NCBI GenBank assembly: GCA_020137815.1
Contig: CM035353.1
Coordinates: 8,587,298-8,651,297, forward strand
Direction: 5' to 3'
Origin: Hormiphora californensis
Lineage: Eukaryota; Ctenophora; Tentaculata; Cydippida; Pleurobrachiidae
DNA length: 64,000 bases
A program made the position numbers and the translations under genes. The notes below the pieces were generated by a model. It made no database searches, had not been told where the DNA came from, and worked only from the letters and a program-made list of their open reading frames with translations. Position 1 is the first letter of the stretch. Every line of letters begins with the position of its first letter. Below are positions 1 to 11,286 of this stretch, piece by piece.

Positions 1-1
1 C

Positions 2-469
2 AAGGCAGTAAGGTTCCTCTACGTTCCTGTCAATTCGTTGATAGCTGCCGACAAAGTTTTGAAATCTTAAGCTATGCCCGTGGATGTAGTCCATAGTCAA
101 CGAAGAGTGCCTTCTGTCCATACTCCTATTGGTAAGAGGGGCTATCGAAACCGCTTCAGTATCCACAATAGATCGTAGCTCTTCAACCGTCGTAGTAGGA
201 GAGTCGTCAGCAGAGATGTTCGTGATGTTAGCCTTGACGTGATCGTCCCACAATTTGTGCGTGAACATGTCCATAGTGTCCCGGGAATAGAGAAACTCTT
301 CCGACTCATATGACAGTAGATCGCATGATCGAATAAATGATCGTCTCCGTCCCGTTTGAGATTCCGCTCTCTGTGCAGTGTTCCAATGGAGATACCTTTT
401 AGTTTCCACAATATGTCCATAGAACGGGTGGCTTGCCTCATGCTCAATTTGGAGCAATTTAGCAGTCAT
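2..469 (-). CDS. Unidentified reading frame, open to left edge
   Basis: From an ATG at 469 the minus strand stays open for 156 codons to the window edge, so the 3' part is missing. The product starts MTAKLLQIEHEASHPFYGH and is mixed and charged with no motif I recognise. The same frame also stays open upstream of this ATG to a stop at 632-634; that extension runs through an ATT microsatellite and encodes an isoleucine-rich stretch, so the ATG at 469 is the more plausible start. It lies downstream of the ORF1-like gene at 695-1753 on the same strand and could belong to the same mobile element, or be an exon of another gene. I see no endonuclease or reverse-transcriptase signature in it. Function unknown. 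Confidence 0.35.
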   Translation of the reverse strand, partial: MTAKLLQIEHEASHPFYGHIVETKRYLHWNTAQRAESQTGRRRSFIRSCDLLSYESEEFLYSRDTMDMFTHKLWDDHVKANITNISADDSPTTTVEELRSIVDTEAVSIAPLTNRSMDRRHSSLTMDYIHGHSLRFQNFVGSYQRIDRNVEEPYCL

Positions 470-553
470 GGTGTCTCCCGCTGTAAGACCTTTTAGGACA
501 AACTTCGTTGTGAGTACTGTCAAAATAATCGGTAGAGGTGGTATACCAATAAG

Positions 554-577
554 AATTATTATTATTATTATTATTAA
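554..577. repeat. (ATT)n microsatellite
   Basis: About eight ATT units. They sit roughly 120 bp downstream of the ORF1-like stop codon on the minus strand, where they read (TAA)n. Some LINE clades end in such a tail, so this could mark a 3' end, but no clear element boundary is visible. Confidence 0.7.
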
Positions 578-694
578 ATCTAAAATGTATACATTGGATA
601 AAATACAACATATACTGCCCCTTTTTGTGGGCTAAATTGATAGTCATAAGGTTCCTTTTGAAGTCTCTTTAGAGTACAAATTACATGTAGCAGG

Positions 695-1753
695 TCAGCC
701 ACATTTAATTACCCCCCTGCTAACCCAGTATCGTCCATTCGGATTGTCTCGCCTCAGTCCTTTCACTGTATCAACGAGAGTTTTCCGCTCTCGCTGCTCC
801 TCCGGTGTTAGGTCGGGGGAGAGAAACACCGAGGAGAATTTCTCTGAATCTCGGAGCTGTTTTGCTTTTCTTAGAAGTTGTAACAAAGTTTCCCTTCTTT
901 CAAGTGTAACAATTACTGGTCTCGGTCGGTTATCAGTCTTTTCGCCAATACGCTTTGTAGAAGATATGACTGGTTTTTCATTGAGCTCTCCAAAGATATC
1001 CTGAACTTCATGCTCAGTAGCCCTTGCCGTAGTTTCTGGCAGCCCAAATATAACCAAATTCAACTTGCGATCAAGAGTTGCTTCTTCCGCGGTTGTACTT
1101 GGATGGGGTACAGTCGCTTTCTTCAATGCTGCTTGGAGGCGGGATGGTGTAATAGCTGCAGAGCAATTCTGTACAAGCACCTTGGAGTAGCCCTGCAATT
1201 GCTTCTGAACAGACTCTGACACTGAACTAAGTTTCCGACCTTGTACTTCAATCAAAGTATTTTGTGCTTCAATCAGCTTCTCTTGCAGTTCAATCCTTGA
1301 TACCCGATGTTTGTCGATTTCTTCCTTAAAAGTGCCAAGCTCTTCTTGTACCTCCTTGAGCTTCTGATTACACTCCTCTAGTTCCAGGCGTTCTTTCATT
1401 CGGGCAGTTGCATACAGACGTTTCTCCTTCATAACTGGTCCTATTTCTCTCACTATCCGAAAAATATGACGAGAGAGGTTCTCGGTGAAAGCCATGAAAC
1501 GATCAACATTATACTTTCTCATTTCGGAGTCTTTCGGCAGTGCGTCCTCAATATACTGCTCAGGATCATCATACAAACTAGAATCCAATAACTTGGACAA
1601 TACTCCATCAACCTGTTGTTCACTTGGTTGTTTGAGCCCGTTCTTGATATAAAAAACGTCCTCTACTGCACAACGAAGTTTTTCCATCATCGACAAACCC
1701 CAGCATTCCAGTGGATCGGCATCTGCATCAGAGGTATTGAGTTTCTCCGTCAT
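695..1753 (-). CDS. LINE ORF1-like protein, copy A
   Basis: An intronless 352-aa reading frame. Residues about 1-110 are mixed helical. Residues 110-185 look like a coiled coil rich in Glu, Lys and Leu. A short motif, GYSKVLVQNC, follows at 188-197. From residue 231 comes an RRM-like block starting LNLVIFGLPE, then RIGEK, RPRPVIVTL and the signature SPDLTPEEQRERK. This coiled coil plus RRM-like plan is typical of ORF1 proteins of non-LTR retrotransposons, which bind their own RNA. A second copy lies at 52513-53475 and a third starts at 63414. No reverse-transcriptase frame follows it here, so it is either a truncated element or a gene derived from one. The ATG at 1753 follows an upstream region taken up by the inverted-repeat element at 1797-2929. 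Confidence 0.7.
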   Translation of the reverse strand: MTEKLNTSDADADPLECWGLSMMEKLRCAVEDVFYIKNGLKQPSEQQVDGVLSKLLDSSLYDDPEQYIEDALPKDSEMRKYNVDRFMAFTENLSRHIFRIVREIGPVMKEKRLYATARMKERLELEECNQKLKEVQEELGTFKEEIDKHRVSRIELQEKLIEAQNTLIEVQGRKLSSVSESVQKQLQGYSKVLVQNCSAAITPSRLQAALKKATVPHPSTTAEEATLDRKLNLVIFGLPETTARATEHEVQDIFGELNEKPVISSTKRIGEKTDNRPRPVIVTLERRETLLQLLRKAKQLRDSEKFSSVFLSPDLTPEEQRERKTLVDTVKGLRRDNPNGRYWVSRGVIKCG

Positions 1754-1796
1754 AACTTCTGCCTGCCCCTACGGGCGGTCTCAACATCCTGAGGAC

Positions 1797-2929
1797 ATAT
1801 GGTCATTTTTTTTTTAACTTGTGCAAAATTTTTTCCGAAAATGACATAAGTTCAGTTTTTTCGACTTTTATCATAGTTTTTGTCAAAAAATATTATTTTC
1901 CAACGAATATTATGTGTAAAAGTGTATAGGGAATAGATTTACAGGCAAAATAAATTAAAAACTCATCTCGTGAGGTGCCGGTGACCATGTTTGCAAAAGC
2001 GTGTGCCATTCCGTCAAATTTTGATATTTTTTCCTAAAATTTTCGAAAATATGCTGAAAAATGTCCAATATAAACACCTTTAAAATATGTAAGCAAACTT
2101 ACTCAATCTATGAGGTGCAACCGGTGTTTAAAGTTACACTGTATACTTACAGCTACTTTTAAGCCCGTAGCACCTCACGTTTCACGACTTTTCCTAGCTA
2201 GATACTTGCAGTAGACTCAAAACCATCATTTGTACCAAAAAAGTTCCAAAAATTTTGCTCAATGAGTGAGGTGCACCCAAAAAACTGTATTTTCTTCAAA
2301 CGCTAATTGCACCTCACTCAGTGAGTATATAGTTCTAAAAGTGGCCTTAATTTGCTCATATGACATCCCCAAACACTACCTAATCGATTCCAAGGTCATT
2401 GCTCAACCTGTGAGGTGCACTGGAGAAGTTGGTAAATTATGTCATTTTTTGAAGGTCTGCACCTCACTCGCTGAGTAATTTTTAGAGCAAATTTTCGGTA
2501 AATCAGGAGGGAAATTGTCTAATCTTGCTTTATGCCAAGTTTCAATTCTTTATTTACTCATTTGACCCCTAGTGAGTAAACTTTTAGCTCTAAAATCGGC
2601 TTGCACCTCACCAAATGAGTAAATTTTTCCATGGTTTTCACCTCATCTGATGAGTGAGAAATATCCCCACCATTTCTGAAAGTTTGGAGATTTTTGATCA
2701 AACGGTATTTCTACAAATCGGGGGCACCTCACGATAGCACCTCACGGCGTAGAAATGCTATAGCACCTCACTGGAGTAAGCTAGAGACTTCGTTCTTTCA
2801 CTAAATTGAACTTTTAATATTTCTCGATTTTTTGAGGTGCTGAGTAAATTTCCAGTGGCCACAGCTATTTTGCTATGATCATTTGAAAAAATTTGGTAGT
2901 TGCACAAGTTAAAAAAAAAATGACCATAT
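1797..2929. mobile_element. 1.13-kb TIR element with TGAGGTGC motif array
   Basis: Perfect 30-bp terminal inverted repeats start ATATGGTCAT, run through ten T and end AACTTGTGCAA. They lie at 1797-1826 and 2900-2929. The AT-rich body carries 13 copies of CACCTCA or its complement (at 1971, 2111, 2170, 2267, 2309, 2411, 2459, 2603, 2639, 2724, 2738, 2763 and 2833). Eight of them form a bipartite unit CTCA-N5-TGAGGTGC (or its complement). I see no coding capacity and no convincing target-site duplication. It is probably a non-autonomous DNA transposon. The element at 43787-44928 has the same length and plan but a different motif. Confidence 0.75.
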
Positions 2930-2944
2930 CTCAAATTAATTTGT

Positions 2945-3301
2945 TTAAAGTAGTGTTGAAAAGTTTGAAATAAGAAGGTCAGCTAGTGTTTTCGAGATGT
3001 GAAATTGGCTTCCAATAATCTTCAGTTTAGCCCTTGCAATTAGATCGTTAAAACTGTCCAATCTGTTACGAAGCCATAGAGGTGCTCCGTATAGAAGTTT
3101 GGTAAGGATCACCTGCAGAGAACCGTATGAAAGATATTTATTTGCTCTGTTTTTAAATCCGACAACGGGCAAATGAAAAAACAACAGCCGAAGGCCCGTT
3201 CTTTTGTTAGTCTCAACTCTCAATTCATTAAACAGCGATGCCAGTCGGTATGAGCGACCTCGGTAATGTCCAGGTCGGACACCGTGACTTGTTTCGACCA
3301 A
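2945..3301 (-). pseudogene. LINE reverse-transcriptase C-terminal remnant
   Basis: A short frame whose C-terminal half contains YGSLQVILTKLLYGAPLW followed by RAKLKIIG. It resembles the end of a non-LTR reverse transcriptase, where the fragment Y-G-x-P-x-W precedes a basic helix. The catalytic YxDD region is absent, so this is a 5'-truncated relic. It starts only 15 bp from the right end of the neighbouring inverted-repeat element. Identification rests on a short motif and is tentative. Confidence 0.45.
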
Positions 3302-5256
3302 TCACAGCTGAGGCCTGGGTTAGGAGTACGCACTGAAGCTGTTCTGAGCAGTGATTGGCCAAAACTGGTGACGCTGCGTTCGACATAAACATTTTCGACA
3401 GGATCTGATATATTTTTCGGCAAAAAATTTAAAAAACAAAGAAAAAAGTTCGTTTTTTGGAGATCCGAACAAGCGCGAAAAAAATTTTAGAAGTCAAAAT
3501 CAAGTAGGCGCGCAAAATTTTGCGAAATATAGCGCGTTTTAAATTTGCGCGTGACAAAATAACTGAAAAATCGAGAGCATTTTTTTGGGCCACCAAAAGA
3601 CAATTCCAAGACAGGGACATCGCCAGAAGGGCCCTGATTTAAAATAAATGAAAACAAGACTAAATGAGTTGGAGATTCTCAGTCTTAGTTTCACGTATTC
3701 AACAACATATGGTACACTCATAGTTCGTAGTTTTAAAATACATATAATAGCAATTATCACCAAGTAACAAATTAAAAATATTTCTCACAGCGTTCCACTA
3801 CATGACGGCACAGTTTTCTGAAAAACATCATTATTATTTTCCGACGCACTCACTGAAACAAATAAACCTAAAAACATGCTCACTCACTCTCAGAGAAATA
3901 GTGACAATGTTTGTGGTACAACTACATCAACACAGAAATCCACAGAAAGTAATACTGTTTGTGTCTTCTGTCTGGATAATATGTGTAACTACTGAGAGAA
4001 ACATTCAAGTAGAGCTGAGGACTTGATTGAATTCAAGTTTCCGAGAAAAGTGACGTGAAAAACTAGAAAAAAATTGAACTCTTCTGAGAAAATAATTTGA
4101 GAAATATCAAAAAAACAGGGTTTAAATGAACAAGTGTGTCTAAATTGTCTTTGCTCCATGTTCATAATCACTTGTATGATCTAGACTACTATAATTAAGA
4201 ATGGCCAGTCTCCTCTCTCTGTGTGGGACGTGCAAGTTGCAACAAGTCTTTTGGGTTTATAGCTTTTTAAAGAAAAAACAAAACAAAACAAATACACGGT
4301 ACCACCGTTCACTGGTGAGTTTGATACACTTACAGGGTGTTCAGTTCATACTTGCTATCCACCCTCGAAACAGAATGAAAAACACACACAGGGAAGCTGT
4401 CAAGAGAGGGTTTTACTGTTGGTACACAAGACTGATGATATACTTTTCGTCTCAAAACTTCCCTTCGATGTAACTGACAGAAATAGAGGGGATAGGAAGA
4501 AGTCAGAAGTCAGATAGGACGAGATACAGTGGGCAGGGTAACCCAACTGTTATACCACTCACGTGACAATGCAACAGGGTAATCAACTATGGCTCATGAA
4601 ACTATAATGCGTGTCTATGTAACTGACTCACGTGATAGGCGACTATTGTTATAGCGGGTAAGGTTGAATGTTCGTGCGAGTTGAGCCGCACTGAGCCGCT
4701 CTGACGGTTCCGTACTCCACATTTTGCGAGTCATCATTACCAACTAAACGGGGAGGAGGATTGGATATTTAATATACAGTCGGACCCCGATATATTTGTA
4801 TATGTTATCTGGTATGTAAGGGCTACCCTAACTAAATTACTACGTTCTACTTGGAAACTAAAAAACGAAATTGAAATATCAATTGCTTGATTCTAGGAAA
4901 AAGTAATTAGTCGCGATGGTCAAGCAGTCTTTCGGCTTTCGTGGTTCGGAATGCCCGATCCTCCGATTCAAGTGAATATCAAAATCTAAATACCTGGAAT
5001 CTGATTGTCCTGGTATAATACCTGGAAATGTATGCTACAAGCTAATATTACCATTTTGATGGCCTGGTGACATGGTTGGCCACCTGTCAGGTATGATGGG
5101 CCGGAAGTGGATGTTACTTCTGTACATGCTCCTCATGTAGTCTCGAACCTGGGGGAGGGGGGGCATTTGTTGGTGATGTAATAAATATTAAGGTGGGGGA
5201 GTAGTAGTCAAATAAAGAGCCGTAAAGATAAAATAACTAGATCTCATCAAAACAAA
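3302..5256. other. No gene recognised
   Basis: AT-rich sequence with only short frames that show no protein-like composition or splice-consistent exons. Part of it could be the 3' region of the receptor kinase gene that lies to the right on the minus strand, but I could not find its missing C-lobe exons here. Confidence 0.5.
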
Positions 5257-5260
5257 TTAA

Positions 5261-6251
5261 GGCCAGAGGGGGGGGTCGACGGGTTTTTTGGGGTGTTTTT
5301 TGAGGTATACGTTATATGAAAGCGCTGGGCAAGGCGGATCGATTAGAACAGACGTCATCGATGTTGCGCACACCGTTTGGCCAAAATTTGGGGGTTAACA
5401 TTTGGCCTATAATGGATGTTAACCCCTATAAATCAGGATTGGTGGGGTCTAGAACATCCATCATTGTACCAAAGGCTTCGTCTTGTCTTGATACAACTTC
5501 CTGAAAAGTTTTATGTCGTTACTCCAACTACTTCTTGATTTTTTGGGGGTTTACAAAATATGCGGAAAAAGCCCTTTTTGCCTCTAATTTTGCTCTTTTT
5601 TGGGAGATCCTGCCTCACTTCCTGAAATAACGGCTAGGACTCAGACCTTGCCGTTTGGCATAGTTGTTCTAGAGACCGTGTTCTTCAAATTTGGTGTAGC
5701 GATTTTTGATTAAGGCCCCCGTTCAAAAATTATAGGGGTTTACATAAACTTTTCATGGACAAAACAAATGTTAACCCCTATAATTTTTGAACGGGGGCCT
5801 TAATCAAAAATCGCTACACCAAATTTGAAGAACACGGTCTCTAGAACAACTATGCCAAACGGCAAGGTCTGAGTCCTAGCCGTTATTTCAGGAAGTGAGG
5901 CAGGATGTCCCAAAAAAGAGCAAAATTAGAGGCAAAAAGGGCTTTTTCCGCATATTTTGTAAACCCCCAAAAAATCAAGAAGTAGTTGGAGTAACGACAT
6001 AAAACTTTTCAGGAAGTTGTATCAAGACAAGACGAAGCCTTTGGTACAATGATGAATGTTCTAGACCCCACCAATCCTGATTTATAGGGGTTAACATCCA
6101 TTATAGGCCAAATGTTAACCCCAAATTTTGGCCAAACGGTGCGCGCAACATCGATGACGTCTGTTCTAATCGATCCGCCTTGCCCAGCGCTTTCATATAA
6201 CGTATACCTCAAAAAACACCCCAAAAAACCCGTCGACCCCCCCCTCTGGCC
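5261..6251. mobile_element. 991-bp palindromic foldback element, TTAA-flanked
   Basis: Two nearly identical inverted arms of about 490 bp meet around 5755. The outer ends read GGCCAGAGG and CCTCTGGCC, and each is bordered by TTAA (5257-5260 and 6252-6255). Similarity stops exactly at TTAA, which fits a TTAA target-site duplication as made by piggyBac- or Kolobok-type transposases. No transposase frame is present, so it would be non-autonomous. TTAA is itself palindromic, so the duplication could also be part of the repeat. Confidence 0.8.
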
Positions 6252-6583
6252 TTAATGGTACATCAATACACTGATGTACTCACCACATGATGAAGAAGCT
6301 GATGTAGGATGTAAGATCAGGGAAACGGTTAAGGAGATATGTGCCAAAAGCCGTATGACTTTGTATTGTACACCTGTTAAATACATTGTTAGTACAACAT
6401 TAGTGAACACGAAACATCATTATTTTATGGGGGAGGGAGACCTTGTTACAACAGGGAATCGACAATTAAGATTCTATGGGTCCCAATTCGTGACCCAATT
6501 CGTGCTTACTTTCACCACTACTAATAATATAGATATTGGAAGTAGCTAAACCACCCTACCCTTGTATAAAATACTCTTATTAC

Positions 6584-8437
6584 CTAGCACTAGACTTCGG
6601 TATTAGAACCTCCTCTCTAATACTGTTGCTCCCAACCTCGTTAGTCCTACAGCACACATAAGAGAGGACCTCCCAAGAGACCAGTGCCATACTGTACACA
6701 TCCGCTTTGTAGAGGTTAATGAACTCTGTCCCCGTGGAGAGGAGGACTTCGGGAGAGGTGTACTGGGACGTACCACCACTACCATTCCTGAAGGGAGATG
6801 TCACGTGATGCCCAAATATGGTGTTAATAAAGGGAGAGAGATTGATCGGGAACGGGGGAGAGGGCAAGATGTCTGTGTCGTATCTGTACAGGGGGAGGTA
6901 GCTTAGTGCCTCTGCTCATTATAACACAGTGGGATATTATCTACCCCCTAGATAGCATAAGAGGTACTAAAAAGTACCCATTTTGAACACCAGGGGGTAG
7001 GAGAAAGTTAGATAAGGGTTACGTAGCGGGGCGTTAGGACAACTGAATTTGGGATGTACTAAACATAATGGATTAAAATATCAATGAATTACCTAACATA
7101 ACAGTCCTGTCTAGCTTTATCTTGACTCAACCCAAAATCACTGATCACCAGTCGATAGCCGGATTTCCCGTTTCTAGTTCCCACCAGGACATTGGTTGTT
7201 TTCAGGTCCCGGTGAAATACCTCCTGATCATGAAGGTAACACATTCCCGCTACAATATCCTGGGGGAGAATAATATGATGGGGCCCCGAGTGAATATATT
7301 TCCTGTAGATTATTGGTTGGAAATTATTTGTAATATGGGTGTCACCATTGGGTGATGTCTGTGTCGTATCTGTACAGGGGCAGGTAGCTTAGTGCCTCTG
7401 CTCATTATAACACAGTGGGATATTATCTACCCCCATAGGTAGAACAGTAGCACAATACGTGTACACTTCTCTTACCAGGGGGTACAATTGGGAAACACCA
7501 TGTGACTTCCATGTTGGGGTGTAATATGGGATGAAATATGGAAGGTGTTTCTTACCCTAAAGAAGGATTGGGCGGTGGTGTCTTTAAGATAGTGACCACG
7601 GTCAATTAGAAAGTCTTTTAGCGAACCATTGGCATAGTATTCCGTGCAGAAGAAACTGAAAGGGAGGGTAGTTGTGTAATAATTCCACTCACTTTGTTTC
7701 TAACATTGTCTGACAAGAACACATCTCTCTTTCCCTCTCCCCACCCTTTCTCTCTCGCCTTACTTGTTTCTGAGACTCATGACACTCTGCAAATGGGGCG
7801 TCATGGAACGGACATGGGGTCGAGTACTCATACTTCTCCACATGTATTCACACACATTGGCATGTGATAGTTGTGAGATGACATTTAACTCTTCTTCCAT
7901 CTGCCTCCTTCTCTTATCTGTGTAACACTTTATAACACCTGGGTGAAGCAATGGAAATTAGTATGGACTAGGTAATTCAGTGTAGGAATGAACTTGTTTA
8001 ATTAGATCGGGTAGTAATCCAAAATACACTCATGTCCTGGCTGTTATAATCTGGCAAGATTCCAGCTTACACCCGGCAGTGTTTACCTTTGTTTTTATTA
8101 CCCATTCCATCTATCCAGGAGACAAGAGCAACTACCTCATCCTCTGATGATTTCCATCGTGATGACAGTACACTCTGATTAATGTTTTATATATTAGGGG
8201 CCACCAAGTTTTGTTTGGCTCACACCGCGATCTGTGGTATTGGTGAAATTAATGCTAATACCTCAAAATATATAGTCTCAGGAGGTAACACTTCAGCTAT
8301 TGTTGAGATACTCTGATCAGTCTGACAGTAGAAGGTACTGGCGCTACTATTTAGGGAGTGGAGATCGAATGTGTCCGGATCAGCGTGTACATCCTTCTTC
8401 CCCCGTCGCAGTGATTCACCTGGGGGCGTGGAGAGTA

Positions 8438-8506
<69 letters not shown>

Positions 8507-9270
8507 GGGAGAGTGAGAAATATCACATTCATGCACTACACGGTTCAATGTAACTACCAACCACTATAACATCTGCAAGCCACTCACCACCTACCTATAA
8601 CACGAGAACCTGCCCTCAGTTGCCGGCTATACTTCGTCTTCCCGAACAATTCAATCCCTCGTTCAAAGAGTGGATCGAGAATCTCCAGTTTCACCATGTC
8701 ATCTGGTACGAACCTGGAGGATGGGTAATTAGGAACGGGAATAATGACCAGTGTGTGTACAACTGCTGCGCCGAGTGTTTGGGGTCATGCTCACAATTGA
8801 TACTTTAATCGCGCGCTAGATACCAGCGCGCCACACTAAGCTCTACTAAACCACAACACCACGGCCAGACATCTTGTTCGATATCATTAATGAGATGAAT
8901 TCTGAATAGAAGATGTCTAGCATGTCCTGTACATATTGATATATCATGAACAGTCCTCTCTCCCTACCGGATGTGCTACAATTATGAGGTATTACTACTT
9001 TTATGATCCCTTACTACAAGCTTCAAAACGATTCGCAGATGGCTATTATAGGTTACCGATCTTGATCTTCTACTGTTCCAAAATAATTCACTCCTATTAT
9101 ATTATCATGCATCCTACGATGTTGTTAAACTTACCCTTGCACACCAAGGTAATATCTAAGTGCAGCCAGGAAGAACAGTACCCCCAGTAGGAGTACCAAG
9201 ACCCCACTTGAAGCAGATATGATAGTTAACATGTCCACACCGGAATCATGGGACCTCCTACTGTCCGTCC
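6584..9270 (-). CDS. Receptor serine/threonine kinase, TGF-beta-receptor-like (partial)
   Basis: Eight phase-compatible exons: 9135-9270, 8595-8713, 8262-8419, 8087-8174, 7764-7938, 7556-7655, 7093-7259 and 6584-6787. The first encodes one membrane span (MLTIISASSGVLVLLLGVLF). The kinase then shows beta-3 lysine GVIKCYTDK, helix C with EEELNVISQLSHANV, hinge TEYYANGSLKDFL, catalytic loop HRDLKTTN, SDFGL, an APE-like SPEVL and KADVYSMALVSWEV. The last resembles the D-Y-A-M-G-L-V-x-W-E block of TGF-beta receptors. No GxGxxG glycine loop is visible: the two exons before the lysine give VVALVSWIDGMGNKNK instead. The ectodomain exons upstream of 9270 and the C-lobe exons beyond 6584 were not found. 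A 991-bp palindrome lies just downstream, so the gene may be interrupted. It could also be another receptor kinase of the TKL group. Confidence 0.75.
6868..6948. repeat. 81-bp direct repeat (partner 7354-7434)
   Basis: Nearly identical to 7354-7434, differing by about one base. Both copies lie in introns of the kinase gene, on either side of its HRD/DFG exon. The left copy can be read in frame into the next exon, but the phase-consistent acceptor is at 6787, so I treat it as intronic. Confidence 0.8.
8444..8512. repeat. (GA)n microsatellite
   Basis: About 65 bp of nearly pure GA within an intron of the receptor kinase gene. Confidence 0.9.
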
Positions 9271-9489
9271 CTGATAGAAGAGTGATACAGTTAGATTTGT
9301 TGAAATAATAGACAATGATTTGTCTCACAAAAGACTGCCCTCTCTCAATCTGTATGGCAAAGAACAATACCGTAATAATGAGATCTAAATATTGGATATG
9401 TTAGTTTGATGGCATTGGTTAGCAGCATCTTCTTACGAACACATGACGCATTATATACGGATCCAATATGTGCATTCATTCATTAGTTG

Positions 9490-10125
9490 AGACAGTAGAA
9501 AAGATAGAGATTAAAATGGAGAGAGTAGAGCGATGGAAAGGGAGGTAGAGAGTATATAGATGAAAGAGGGATAAAGAGAGAGGGAGATAGAGAGTAGAGA
9601 TATAAAGAGAGGGATATAGAAAGAGGGAGATAAATAGATATTATTGTTTGTTGAGGGATTCTGGTCACTGGTGAAAGTGCTCAATAGATGTAGATCTTCT
9701 GTTTCCATTGAGACAAATAGATAGATAGAGATGGGGAAACAGATATAGTTGGAGAGAGAGATAGAGTCTAGAGAGATGGGGAAACAGAGATTGTCGGAGA
9801 GATAGATAGAGAGATGGGAAACAGAGATTGTCGGAGAGATAGATAGAGAGATGCGAAGCAGAGAAAGTCGGAGAGATAGGTAGAGATGGGGAAACAGAGA
9901 TTGTCGGAGAGATAGATAGAGATGGGAAACAGAGATTGTCGGAGAGATAGATAGAGATGGCGAAGGGATGGGCCATGGGGAAACAGAGATAGTCGGAGAG
10001 ATAGATAGAGAGATGGGGAAACAGAGATTGTCGGAGAGAGAGATAGAGAGATGGGGAAACAGATATTGTCGGAGAGAGAGATAGAGAGATGGGGAAACAG
10101 AGAGAGATAGAGAGATAGGGATCCA
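9490..10125. repeat. GA-rich minisatellite
   Basis: Degenerate GATA/GAGA sequence followed by about ten copies of a unit of about 36-40 bp with the core GGGAAACAGAGATTGTCGG. Long serine- and leucine-rich minus-strand frames here are composition artefacts. Confidence 0.85.
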
Positions 10126-10139
10126 TTTTGATTTGATTT

Positions 10140-11286
10140 GATAAGAGCGGTTGCCATGGGCGTGAACCCCTGTTGGGGACCCTACGCACAGGGCCAATCA
10201 CTTAGTGATACCAGCACCGCTAATGATGGCCGTGAGGTATGAGGGGGCGGTAGTTCCCATTTGTGGGGCCGACAAGAAATGGGAAGGGTTATGGGGGGGA
10301 ATAACCCTGGTGGGGAAAGGCGACTGCTGCGGGGGAGGTGAGAGGAGGGTTGCAGCAGTCGTCTTGGGGATGCGCTGCATTGCACGCTTCAATTTCGTTG
10401 AAGCTTGTAAAGATAACGAATGATAACATCGCTATTATTATTGATACACCTTAGCAATGGTTGATCTAGGTTTTCTAGTGCTTGAAATGTTAATTTATGA
10501 CTATTTGGTCTGGTAAGCGCTGCCGGAAGTATTAAAAAAACTGAAAAACTTAATAACGCCATTTCTTTAAGCCCTTGCCAGAGCCGAGTTTTAAATTTTT
10601 TATTGTTCTATTTTTGGGCTCGTTTTAAAGCTAACACTATCACTAAGGTCTAAAACATTGATGCGGTGCAATATCAGTAAACACTAAGATTTGAACGTCA
10701 AAACTTCAAATGTGGCACCCAATTTTCTGAGGTGAGATTGCAACTTCGACAGCACTTGCTATTTCTGGTGTCAAGGTGGCAATATATCTTCAACTGGAAT
10801 ACATATAAAAACTGTTTTCCAATCGCAAAATTTCCATACTAAATGGTAGCGCATGTTTTATTTGGTCCTGACTCGTAATTCGGGGGATAATAGCCAAGTG
10901 TCAATCATTATGAATCCTTCTAATGTTAAAGTTATTTTGAAGAATATAGCCAAAAAAGTTCTTAGTTTTGATGTTCTTAGTTTTAGAGTTCCTTAGTTTT
11001 TCTACAGTTTAGAGTTCCTTAGTTTTTCTACAGTTTCTTTCATGATTTTCTTGAAGATTATTACCGGTTTACTACAGTGCACCGCGGTAATGTGATCCTC
11101 GTGACATTTACGTACATACTTGATGGATATCATAATTTGATTTGCCAGTAGTTGACATGTGAAACGATGATCTAATTGGTTCTATATTAAACTCTAAAGG
11201 ATTTGTCCGCTGAAGTTGTACTTGTAAAACCTCCTCAATTAGGGTGGGCGGGGTGGGGCGGCGGGGCGGGGTGGCGGGTTTTTATG
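10140..11286. other. No gene recognised
   Basis: Unique, mainly AT-rich sequence. A GC-rich patch at 10200-10390 has an open minus-strand frame without recognisable features. It could hold ectodomain exons of the receptor kinase, but I could not support any. Confidence 0.4.

Noticed and set aside
1797-2929. CRISPR-like array
   Set aside because: Motifs are short, in both orientations and irregularly spaced, in a eukaryotic context with terminal inverted repeats.
6274-6549. Possible C-lobe exon of the receptor kinase
   Set aside because: A minus-strand exon with good splice sites exists near 6290-6380, but its translation does not resemble kinase subdomains X-XI.
9511-10201. Long Ser/Leu-rich frames
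   Set aside because: They come from the GA-rich minisatellite and appear in several frames at once.
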